NCBI GenBank assembly: GCA_029569255.1
Contig: JAKQUO010000008.1
Span: forward strand, 186,001 to 250,000
Length of the DNA: 64,000 nt
From: Acidobacteriota bacterium
Lineage (GTDB): Bacteria; Acidobacteriota; Aminicenantia; Aminicenantales; Saccharicenantaceae
Direction: 5' to 3'
The position numbers and the translations under genes were made by a program. The notes beneath the pieces were generated by a model. The model did not search any database. It saw only the letters and a list, made by a program, of their open reading frames with translations, and was not told the DNA's origin. Shown piece after piece: positions 33,550 to 40,551 of the stretch (position 1 is the first letter of the stretch; each line of letters opens with the position of its first letter).

Positions 33550-35715
33550 TCATTTCTGGAAGAGCTTGCCGACGTGGAAGGTCCCCAGGGTCAGATCCAG
33601 GGAATCCACGACCTTCTCCCAATCGGCCGACTCGGCCGACTCGCCCGTCTTGAGGACGGCCTTGATCTTGTATTCGAAGGCGAAGGTCTCCTGGCTCGCC
33701 AGCGGGAGGTAGACCGTGACCTCCTCCTTGGGCTTGCCCTTGTTGAGATCGACGGCGGCGAGCAGGCCCTCCTTGGCCTTGGCGCTGAGGTAGGGGGAGC
33801 GGATCTCGAGGTGGAGCTTCTCGACTTCGAGGGGCGTCTCGTAGGCCGAGGGATCGAAGACGCCGGCCAGGGCCTCGACGTTGACCTTCCTCATCCGCTC
33901 GATGTAGGAGACGACCTCGATCGAGCCCCAGATCTTGTCCAGGCATTCCTGGCAATCGAAGTCGGGGTCCGCTTCGAGCCAGTAGCTCCGGGCGCGGGTC
34001 TTGAAGAAGTCGTCCATCTTCGGATCGGCCGGGGCGCTTTTCACGGCCTCCGGCGCCGCTTCCTTCTCCTTGTCCTTGTCCAGCCTCTTCTCGACCTCGT
34101 CCTTGAGCGCGCCGAGGGCCTTTTCGAGCAGGGGGTTCTTCTTCTTGGGCGGCGGCGGCGCGGTCGGGTAGAGCTTGCGGTACTCGGCCAGGAGCTGCCC
34201 GCGGAGGGTGAGCCGGGCCTCGACATCGCGGGATTCCCCGGGCGGGATGGTCACCTCCGGCTGGCAGGCCAGGCTCTTGTAGACCTCCTCCCCGTTGGGG
34301 AGCCTGAAGCGCAGGCTGACGTTGGCGATCTTCAGGGGGAAGTCCGACAAGTTGCGGACGTTGTGGAGGGTCAGGAGGGAGGCCCTCTCGTCGTAGGAGA
34401 ACCCGAGCTCCTCGAGGGGCGAATACCAGCGCCCGGTGAAGTATTTGAGGCCGACCTTGATGGGGATCTCCCGTTCGATCGCTCCGGTCTTGATGCGCAT
34501 GCCCGCGGTCAAGCCCTCCTTCTCGAGGAGGGGCTTGAGCTGGGCCAGCGTCTCCGGGGTCATGGCGATGCTGATCGGCAGCTCCGTCTCGAGCGACCCG
34601 AACGTGGGGATGCGGATGTCCTCGATCTGCCAGTCCTCCCAGCCTTTCATGTCGATGATGTTGGCCTCGTCGTAGGGCATGGACTTGAGGACGGCCGAAG
34701 GGCCCTTGGACGCCCGGAGGGCCTCCTCCACGACCTTGACGTCGGCGGGATCGATGTTGGCCTCGAGCGTCAGGGTCGTCCGGATCTTCCGGTCCTGGGT
34801 CCAGACGGCGCTGATCCGGTAGTCGCCGCCGGGCTGTTCGCGGACGAGGTTGATCTCCCGGGGCAGGTAATAATAAGTGTTGGCCTTCTGGTTGTCCTTG
34901 TAGACGCGGTTGAGGAGGGTCAGGGGCTCCTCGATCGGGAGCGGCCCGACGTCCTCGATATTGTGCTTGGGCGGCAGGGCGCCGATCGGCGTCAGGGGGA
35001 TCCTCTTGATGACGGCCGGCTGGAACTTCTGGACGGCGGCCAGGCCGGGCTGCTGGGCCGGGATCTTGGCCAAGCCGGCGGTCTTGGCGACGGCGACGGG
35101 CTTCGCTGTAACGAGGGCGACGTCCGCGGCGATCCCGGCCGAGGCCCAGACGGCCCAGTCCTGGGTCGCCGTCGGGCCGGCGCCGACCTGGAGACGGAAA
35201 GTCACCGTCTTGCCCGCGTAGGGGCCGAGATCGGCGGCCAGCTCGTCGAGAACGCCGTCGGCCTTGGCCGCCTTGGAGGCCAGGAGCGTCAGGGCCCCCG
35301 TCGCCTGGTCGAAGATGTGGACCTGGAAGGTCGCACCGTCGGTCGTCGCGGCGCCCTTCAGGAAGCCCACGAGGGCCGTGAACTTGGCCCCGGCCGGGAC
35401 GGCCACGTTGGAATAGACGCCGTAGATCGCGCCGCCGTTCTTCCATTCGGGATGGGTCTCCAGGACGAGGGCGAAGGTCTTGCCGTTCTCGAGCGCGGCG
35501 TCGGTCAGATGGCGGGCGAAGCCCCGGCTGTCGGAATCGGGCCCGTTCCAGGGGATCTCGCCGGCGGGCGAGAGCGACCGGTACCACTTCGCCTCGGGGG
35601 CCTTGGCGACGAAGTCGAAGACGACGGCCGAGGAAAGGGTCGTCGCGGCCCCGAGGGTCAGCAGGGCCAGTACGAGGAGCCGGGAGAAGTGTCGGCACGG
35701 GAGATCGGTCGGCAT
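33550..35715 (-). CDS. Secreted YYYxP-family protein, member 5, with N-terminal NPCBM-like domain (first gene of operon)
   Basis: The 721-residue product starts at the ATG after AAGGAGG (6-nt spacing). Signal peptide about 1-29. Residues about 30-195 form a beta-sandwich resembling NPCBM carbohydrate-binding modules: FARHLTDAALENGKTFALVL, YSNVAVPAGAKFTALVGF and a closing QDWAVWASAG. After a Pro/Ala linker comes YKDNQKANTYYYLP (YYY at 281-283), the divergent family core, an EVTIPPGESRDVEARLTL strand region, a charged coiled segment (about 530-570), a CQEC pair, and a C-terminal beta domain. The most divergent member. A surface or cell-wall binding role is suggested only by the NPCBM-like domain. 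Confidence 0.8.
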   Translation of the reverse strand: MPTDLPCRHFSRLLVLALLTLGAATTLSSAVVFDFVAKAPEAKWYRSLSPAGEIPWNGPDSDSRGFARHLTDAALENGKTFALVLETHPEWKNGGAIYGVYSNVAVPAGAKFTALVGFLKGAATTDGATFQVHIFDQATGALTLLASKAAKADGVLDELAADLGPYAGKTVTFRLQVGAGPTATQDWAVWASAGIAADVALVTAKPVAVAKTAGLAKIPAQQPGLAAVQKFQPAVIKRIPLTPIGALPPKHNIEDVGPLPIEEPLTLLNRVYKDNQKANTYYYLPREINLVREQPGGDYRISAVWTQDRKIRTTLTLEANIDPADVKVVEEALRASKGPSAVLKSMPYDEANIIDMKGWEDWQIEDIRIPTFGSLETELPISIAMTPETLAQLKPLLEKEGLTAGMRIKTGAIEREIPIKVGLKYFTGRWYSPLEELGFSYDERASLLTLHNVRNLSDFPLKIANVSLRFRLPNGEEVYKSLACQPEVTIPPGESRDVEARLTLRGQLLAEYRKLYPTAPPPPKKKNPLLEKALGALKDEVEKRLDKDKEKEAAPEAVKSAPADPKMDDFFKTRARSYWLEADPDFDCQECLDKIWGSIEVVSYIERMRKVNVEALAGVFDPSAYETPLEVEKLHLEIRSPYLSAKAKEGLLAAVDLNKGKPKEEVTVYLPLASQETFAFEYKIKAVLKTGESAESADWEKVVDSLDLTLGTFHVGKLFQK

Positions 35716-35737
35716 GAGTTCCTCCTTATTCGGGGGG

Positions 35738-35767
35738 AGACATTCATGTCTTCGGACAAGGGTCTCC
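35738..35767 (-). other. Leader with competing inverted repeats upstream of member 5
   Basis: AGACAT/ATGTCT (35738-35743 with 35746-35751) lies within a larger GGAGAC/GTCTCC pair (35736-35741 with 35762-35767); the two share bases, so they exclude one another. This is in the 125-nt leader of the five-gene operon. A regulatory role is inference. Confidence 0.35.
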
Positions 35768-35847
35768 ACTGGCGCTAACATATCGTATTAGTCGGGCGAG
35801 CCGCGCATTCAGGCGCTTCGCCATACCCATATTATCCCTTTGAGGGC

Positions 35848-35876
35848 ATTATAAGGGGGCGCCGAGCGACTGTCAA
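35848..35876 (-). promoter_or_regulatory. Perfect-consensus sigma-70 promoter of the five-gene operon
   Basis: Minus strand TTGACA, 17-bp spacer, TATAAT: all 12 consensus bases match. The predicted transcript starts near 35841 and has a leader of about 125 nt before member 5. The strongest promoter match I found in the window. Confidence 0.8.
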
Positions 35877-35933
35877 CCGGAATAACGGAAAGTCAGGGGA
35901 CGCGAGGCGGCGCATGTCCCCATTCAGGCCTAC

Positions 35934-35962
35934 GGGACACGTACCGGGGCGGTACATGTCCC
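35934..35962. repeat. GGGACA/TGTCCC palindrome, copy 3
   Basis: GGGACACGTACC and GGTACATGTCCC pair with one mismatch (G-U in RNA) around GGGGC. A further GCATGTCCC at 35912-35920 offers a competing arm. It lies 58 bp from the operon -35. Confidence 0.55.
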
Positions 35963-36163
35963 GACACGCCCTGGCAACCGATCCCCTAGCCACCCGCGGA
36001 AAATGGAAGAGAACCGAAAAAGGACAGCGCTCGATCGGGAACAAGGGGAGGAGGGGCGCCCCCGAGGCGCCCCTCGCTCCGGGAACAAAAAAGAAGGAGG
36101 GTTATGGAAGGGTATCGGGAACTCTTTGGGCGTTGCGGGTCCCGTCAAGCGCGCACACGCCCG

Positions 36164-36179
36164 AAAATATGCATATTTT
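36164..36179. promoter_or_regulatory. 16-bp AT-rich perfect palindrome
   Basis: AAAATATGCATATTTT in a GC-rich genome. A candidate operator, but no regulator gene is adjacent and no promoter is placed at it. Confidence 0.35.
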
Positions 36180-36258
36180 ATGCCAGCCGGCTCCCCCTGA
36201 GGCCGCAAGGAAGGCGGCCCGCCGGCGTAAATTCCCTTGGCCGTCCGGTAAAAAACGT

Positions 36259-37575
36259 TTACGTCGCTCGGCCCTTATGGGCCATGAGGGTCCGGACGCC
36301 CTCGACGACCATGTCGACCTCCTTGGTCGAGACGTAGATGGGCGTCGAGACCCTGATGCCGTAGGTCCCGGCCTTGGCGTTCCCGGTCGTGCGGACGACC
36401 AGGTTGTATTTCTCCCGGACGAAATCCACGAGCTTCGGCTCGAGGCCTCCGCCCATGGAGAACGCGGTCAACCCGGCGCTGAGGTAGGGGTCGGCGGGGG
36501 TGTGGACCTTGACGCCGGGGACCTCGGCCAGCCCTTGCTTGAGCCGGGCGGCCAGGACCTTGATGCGGCGCTCGATCCGGCTCTTGCCGATCCGGGTGTT
36601 GAAGTCGAGGGCCTCGCCGAGGGCGTAGAGCGCGGCGTCGGAGCGCTGGCCCGACGGGTCGAGCTTGGACGCCGCGGCGTTCGCTTCCCAGCCCGAGCTG
36701 ACGACCGTCGGCCAGACCTTGTCCACGGCCTCCTTGCGGACGTAAAGGAGCCCCACGCCGGTCGGGGCGCCGAGCCACTTGTAGGGGCTCGAGGCGAGAA
36801 AGTCGACGCCCAGGGCCTTCATGTCGAGGTCGAGCATGCCGATGCCGTGGGCGCTGTCGGCCAGGAGGAGGAGGCCCTTGTCGTGGGCGAGCCGGCTCAG
36901 CTCCTTGAGCGGCATGATCAGGCCGGTGATGAAGACGGTGTGGCTGATGCTGATGATCCGCGTCTTGGGGGTGATGGCCGCGGCGAAGGCCCCGACGATC
37001 TCGTCGACCGTCTTGGCCGTGGCGCTGAGGGGGACCTCCTTGATGACGATCCCGGCCCGCTTCTCCTTGAGCTTCCAGGGGCCGATGTGGCCGGGATGCT
37101 CCAGGGTCGACATCAGGACCTCGTCGCCCGGCTTGAGGTCGAGCCCGCCGATGACGAAGTTGAGCCCCTCGGTCGTGTTGCTGGTGATGGCGATCTCTTC
37201 GGGCGAGGCGCCGACGAACGCCGCCAGCTTGGTCCGCAGGGACTCGCGGACGGCCGGCAGGATGCTGTAGCCGTCGTAGGGGTTCGTCACCTGGACCCGG
37301 TGATAGCGCATGAGGGTGTTGAACACGGACTTGGGCATGGGCCCGAGGGTGCCGTTGTTCATCATGATGAAGCGGTCCTCGAACTCGTAGAGCCTGCGGA
37401 TCTCCTCCCAGTAGACGCCGTCGGGCGCCTCGTCGTCGAGGAACTTCTGGTTGAGCGCGGTGATCTTCTGGGCGATCGCGGCGTTGAGCCCGCCCAGGGC
37501 GGCGATCGAGCCGGTCGAACCGGCGAGAAGGGCGCGGGTGAAAGCCCGCCGGGAGAGGGGGGACGGAGCGGTCAT
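36259..37575 (-). CDS. Tat-exported class V aminotransferase-like PLP enzyme
   Basis: The 438-residue product has a twin-arginine signal, SRRAFTRALLAGS, followed by a hydrophobic Ala/Gly region, so it is exported folded with its cofactor. The body is a fold-type I PLP enzyme: NNGTLGPMPKSV, SNTTEGLNFVIGG, TLEHPGHIGPWK, HGIGMLDLDMKALGVDF with cofactor-binding residues, and the Schiff-base Lys in SSPYKWLGAPTG. It resembles the isopenicillin-N epimerase / cysteine desulfurase-like group. Substrate unknown; an amino acid or peptide epimerase or lyase in the periplasm is one possibility. It has a TATAAT at 37609-37604 and is monocistronic. Confidence 0.87.
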   Translation of the reverse strand: MTAPSPLSRRAFTRALLAGSTGSIAALGGLNAAIAQKITALNQKFLDDEAPDGVYWEEIRRLYEFEDRFIMMNNGTLGPMPKSVFNTLMRYHRVQVTNPYDGYSILPAVRESLRTKLAAFVGASPEEIAITSNTTEGLNFVIGGLDLKPGDEVLMSTLEHPGHIGPWKLKEKRAGIVIKEVPLSATAKTVDEIVGAFAAAITPKTRIISISHTVFITGLIMPLKELSRLAHDKGLLLLADSAHGIGMLDLDMKALGVDFLASSPYKWLGAPTGVGLLYVRKEAVDKVWPTVVSSGWEANAAASKLDPSGQRSDAALYALGEALDFNTRIGKSRIERRIKVLAARLKQGLAEVPGVKVHTPADPYLSAGLTAFSMGGGLEPKLVDFVREKYNLVVRTTGNAKAGTYGIRVSTPIYVSTKEVDMVVEGVRTLMAHKGRAT

Positions 37576-37603
37576 GGGTCGACCTCCTGATGGGAATATC
37601 CGG

Positions 37604-37633
37604 ATTATAAAGGGGAGAAGGCGGGCAAAGCAA
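37604..37633 (-). promoter_or_regulatory. Promoter of the exported aminotransferase
   Basis: Minus strand TTGCTT, 18-bp spacer, TATAAT; 29 bp before the ATG with an AGGAGG site between. Confidence 0.5.
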
Positions 37634-37641
37634 TAGCAAGG

Positions 37642-37745
37642 AAGAAGGGGTCAAACCTTTAATTTTTTAATTTTGCCGATGGGCTGTCGCCCTTTTCAGC
37701 CGGCGCACGGAGAAAATTAAAAAATTAAAGGTTTGACCCCTTCTT
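37642..37745. mobile_element. 33-bp perfect inverted-repeat element (REP/MITE-like)
   Basis: Arms at 37642-37674 and 37713-37745 are exact inverted repeats (33 of 33), starting AAGAAGGGGTCAAACC and ending in an AT-rich tract. The 38-bp centre includes a small GGGC/GCCC hairpin. The GGGGTCAAACC end resembles the GGGGTCAG-type palindromes often found with REP-associated (IS200-like) transposases. It overlaps two bases of the NtrC-type regulator stop codon, and as RNA could terminate that transcript. The link to a transposase is inference; none is in the window. Confidence 0.7.
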
Positions 37746-39084
37746 AATCGCCGACCTCGAGGCCGTACTCCCTGATCTTCTTGTCGAGGGTCGGGCGGCT
37801 GATGCCGAGGACCTGGCTGGCCCGGGTCTTGCTGCCCTTGACGGCGTTGAGGACATGCTGGACATATTTCTTCTCGACCTCCTCGAGGGAGACGAGATCG
37901 TCCGGGAAGGCCCGCCGCTCGTCCGGCTCCAGGGGCAGGTTCTCCTTGAGGACGACGTCGCCCTTGGCCAGGATGACGGCCCGGGTCAGGGCGTTCTCGA
38001 GCTCCCGGACGTTGCCGCGCCAGGGCATCTCGGTCAGGGCCTTCATGACCTCGGGCGGGACCTTGCGGACGTTGCGGCGGAGCTCCCGGTCGATCTTTTC
38101 GAGGAGGTAGGCCACCAGGTCGGGGATGTCCTCACGGCGCTCCCGGAGGGCCGGGAGCGAGATCTCGACGACCTTGAGGCGGTAATAGAGGTCCTCGCGG
38201 AACCTCCCCTTCTCGATGAGGGCCTTGAGGTTCTGGTTGGTGGCGGCGATGATGCGGGCCTCGGTCTTGAGGACCCTTTCGCCGCCGACCTTCATGAAGT
38301 CCCGCGACTCGATGACCCGGAGGAGCTTGCTCTGGAGGTTGGCCGAGACGTCGCCGATCTCGTCGAGGAAGAGGGTGCCCTTGCCGGCGATCTCGAACTT
38401 GCCCTTGGTCTCGCTGACGGCGTCGGTGAAGGCCCCCTTGACGTGCCCGAGCAGCTCCGACTCGAGCAGGGTGTCCTGGATGGCGGAGCAGTTGATGACG
38501 ATGAAGGGCTCGTCGCGGTGGGGGCTGTGGTAGTGGATGGCCTTGGCCACGAGCTCCTTGCCCGTGCCGCTCTCGCCCTGGATGAGGACGTTGGTCCGGG
38601 TGTTGGCCACGGAGCCGATGATCTTGAAGACGCCGCGCATCGGGGCCGAGCGGCCGATGATGTTGTCGATCGTGTACTCCTTGGTCCTCTCCTCGACGAG
38701 GTGGCTGACCTTCTCCTCGAGGGCCCGGACCTGGAAGGCCTTCTCGATGGCCAGGTCAAGCTCGGTCGCGTTCAACGGCTTGACCAGGTACTCGAAGGCC
38801 CCCAGCTTGATGGCCTCGACCGTCGTCTTCATGTCGTCGAAGGCGGTCATGACCAGGATGGCGGCCCGGCGGTCGCGCTCCCGGATCCGGCGCAGGACCT
38901 CCAGGCCGTCGATGTCGGGCAGGCGGACGTCGAGCAGGACGAGGTCGGGCGACTTCTCGGCGAAGGCCCGGACGCCGTCCTCGCCGGTCTCCGCGACCGC
39001 GATGTCGAAGCCCTTCTTGGCCAGCTGGGAGGCCAGGGTCTTGCGGACGAGGGGATCGTCCTCGACGATCAGCAGGGATCGCAT
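37744..39084 (-). CDS. Sigma-54-dependent response regulator, NtrC family
   Basis: The 446-residue product has a receiver (1-120; VEDDP, phospho-Asp52 in LVLLDVRLPDIDG, Lys in YLVKPL), an AAA+ domain (about 140-370) with Walker A GESGTGKE, GELL-like SELLGHVKGAFTDA, the Walker B FLDEIGD and the arginine-finger region, and a Fis-type helix-turn-helix (about 400-443, VKGSKTRASQVLGISRPTLD). The sigma-54 contact loop reads GAFTDA where GAFTGA is canonical; such variants occur in active family members, so activity is not excluded. It overlaps the kinase start region by 16 bp, so the two are a coupled pair. Confidence 0.95.
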   Translation of the reverse strand: MRSLLIVEDDPLVRKTLASQLAKKGFDIAVAETGEDGVRAFAEKSPDLVLLDVRLPDIDGLEVLRRIRERDRRAAILVMTAFDDMKTTVEAIKLGAFEYLVKPLNATELDLAIEKAFQVRALEEKVSHLVEERTKEYTIDNIIGRSAPMRGVFKIIGSVANTRTNVLIQGESGTGKELVAKAIHYHSPHRDEPFIVINCSAIQDTLLESELLGHVKGAFTDAVSETKGKFEIAGKGTLFLDEIGDVSANLQSKLLRVIESRDFMKVGGERVLKTEARIIAATNQNLKALIEKGRFREDLYYRLKVVEISLPALRERREDIPDLVAYLLEKIDRELRRNVRKVPPEVMKALTEMPWRGNVRELENALTRAVILAKGDVVLKENLPLEPDERRAFPDDLVSLEEVEKKYVQHVLNAVKGSKTRASQVLGISRPTLDKKIREYGLEVGD

Positions 39085-40541
39085 GGCGCCTCCTCGGCCG
39101 GGATGAGGATGATGAACGTCGCCCCCGCGCCCCGTTTCCGCCCCACGTGGATGGTCCCGTGGTGCTGCTCGACGATCTTGCGGGCGTTGGGCAGCCCGAG
39201 GCCGAAGCCCGCCGGCTTGGTCGTGAAGAACGGCTCGAAGACGTTCGGCCGGACCCGGTCGGGGACGCCCGGCCCGTCGTCGGAGACGCGGACCCGGACC
39301 ATGGGCCGCCCGCCGTCCCTGGCGGCGTCGCAGGCGATGGCGATCCGGCCGCCCGGCCCGAGGGCCTCTTGGGCGTTGCGGAGGATGTTCAGGAAGACCT
39401 GGCGCATCTTGTCGGCGTCGACGAGGACGGCCGGCAGGCCCGGGGCGCAGGACCGTTCGACGGCGATCCCCTTCTCGGCCAGCGAGCCGCCGACCATCTT
39501 CAGCGCCTCATCGATGATCTGGCCGATGGGCCAGCGCTCCAGGCTGAGCTCCGAGACGCGGGTGAAGTTGAGCAGCTCCTTGATGAAGCGGTCGATCTGG
39601 TCGATGCCCTCGAGGCCGAGGGCGAGGAGGGGCCGGGCCGCCTCGGCCGGGCTCTCCTCCTCGAGGACCTTTTGGATGCTGAGCTTGACCGAGGTCAGGG
39701 GGTTGCGGATCTCGTGGGCGATCGTGGCCGCCATCTTCCCGATCGAGGCCAGCTTCTCTTGCTGGACGAGCCGCCGGTTGGCCTCGGCCATCCGCTGCCG
39801 GGCCTGGAGGAGCTGGCGGGTCATGGCGTTGAAGCTCCGGGCCAGGTCGCCCACCTCGTCCCGGCCTGTGCCGGCGATGGCCCGGGAGAAATCCCCCCTG
39901 GCGATCCGGACCGTGCCCTCGACCAGCCGGTGGAGGGGCCGGGTGATGCGCCGGGCCAGGATGGTCGCGCCGAGGATGCCGAGGGCGAAGCCGCCGACCC
40001 CCACGAGCAGGAGGGCCCTCCGGACCTCGCGCAGGTTGGCGTACATGGGCTCGAGGGACATGCCGATCTTGACCGAGGCCCACTTGCGATCGCCCGACAC
40101 CGGGAAGACCGGGATCTCGACCTCCCGGACCCGGACCGTCCGGCCCTGGACCTCGATCTCCCGCTCCTCGGAGAACGGCGGGTCGCCGGGGTCCGCGTTC
40201 TCGGGGATGTGACTGCCCGAGTCGATGCCCCCGCGGGCCCGGATGAGCGGGCTGGCGACGTACGGCCGGCCGGGCCGGTCGTAGAAGACGATGTAGGGCA
40301 GATCCTCGCTGACGTGCGAATCGACGTAATCCTGGATCGCTTCCCGGTCGGGCCGGAAGAGCGAATTGAAGTTGGCGTCCCGCAGGCTCTCGGCGATGAG
40401 GACGGCCCGGGCCTCGGCCTCGGCCGAGAGGATGGCCGCCTCCCGGCGCTGGACGATGAAGAGGACGGCCCCGACGAGGAACAGGACGAGGAACGTGATC
40501 CAAAAGACCAGGCGCCCGTAGATCGAGAACTTCAGCCTCAT
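39069..40541 (-). CDS. Membrane sensor histidine kinase
   Basis: The 490-residue protein has a helix at 11-30, a periplasmic sensor (about 31-174), a second helix (175-197), a HAMP (about 198-250), a HisKA domain with His276 in AHEIRNPLTSVK and a HATPase domain (N box FLNILRNAQEAL, G boxes SDDGPG and GFGLGL). It should phosphorylate the downstream NtrC-type regulator. The sensor region has no named domain. It starts 10 bp after the solute-binding protein stop. Confidence 0.95.
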   Translation of the reverse strand: MRLKFSIYGRLVFWITFLVLFLVGAVLFIVQRREAAILSAEAEARAVLIAESLRDANFNSLFRPDREAIQDYVDSHVSEDLPYIVFYDRPGRPYVASPLIRARGGIDSGSHIPENADPGDPPFSEEREIEVQGRTVRVREVEIPVFPVSGDRKWASVKIGMSLEPMYANLREVRRALLLVGVGGFALGILGATILARRITRPLHRLVEGTVRIARGDFSRAIAGTGRDEVGDLARSFNAMTRQLLQARQRMAEANRRLVQQEKLASIGKMAATIAHEIRNPLTSVKLSIQKVLEEESPAEAARPLLALGLEGIDQIDRFIKELLNFTRVSELSLERWPIGQIIDEALKMVGGSLAEKGIAVERSCAPGLPAVLVDADKMRQVFLNILRNAQEALGPGGRIAIACDAARDGGRPMVRVRVSDDGPGVPDRVRPNVFEPFFTTKPAGFGLGLPNARKIVEQHHGTIHVGRKRGAGATFIILIPAEEAPCDPC

Positions 40542-40551
40542 CCCCCGTCCT

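Larger units (their letters stand above)
35877..36258. other. Gene-free spacer with palindromes
   Basis: This 380-bp stretch between the operon promoter and the aminotransferase 3' end has patches lower in GC than its surroundings. It holds palindrome copy 3 (35934-35962), a perfect 10-bp hairpin GAGGGGCGCC/GGCGCCCCTC (36051-36060 with 36066-36075), and a 16-bp AT palindrome (36164-36179). A short frame at 36104 with a good ribosome site was judged not to be a gene. Confidence 0.6.

Noticed and set aside
31856-35698. One 1280-codon minus frame spanning members 4 and 5 of the array
   Set aside because: The upstream half lies in a different frame from the real member 5 gene; member 4 has its own signal peptide and ribosome site at 33526.
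36104-36337. A 77-codon plus-strand frame with AGGAGGG before its ATG
   Set aside because: It runs into the antisense of the aminotransferase 3' end and has no recognisable protein features; possible but not supported.
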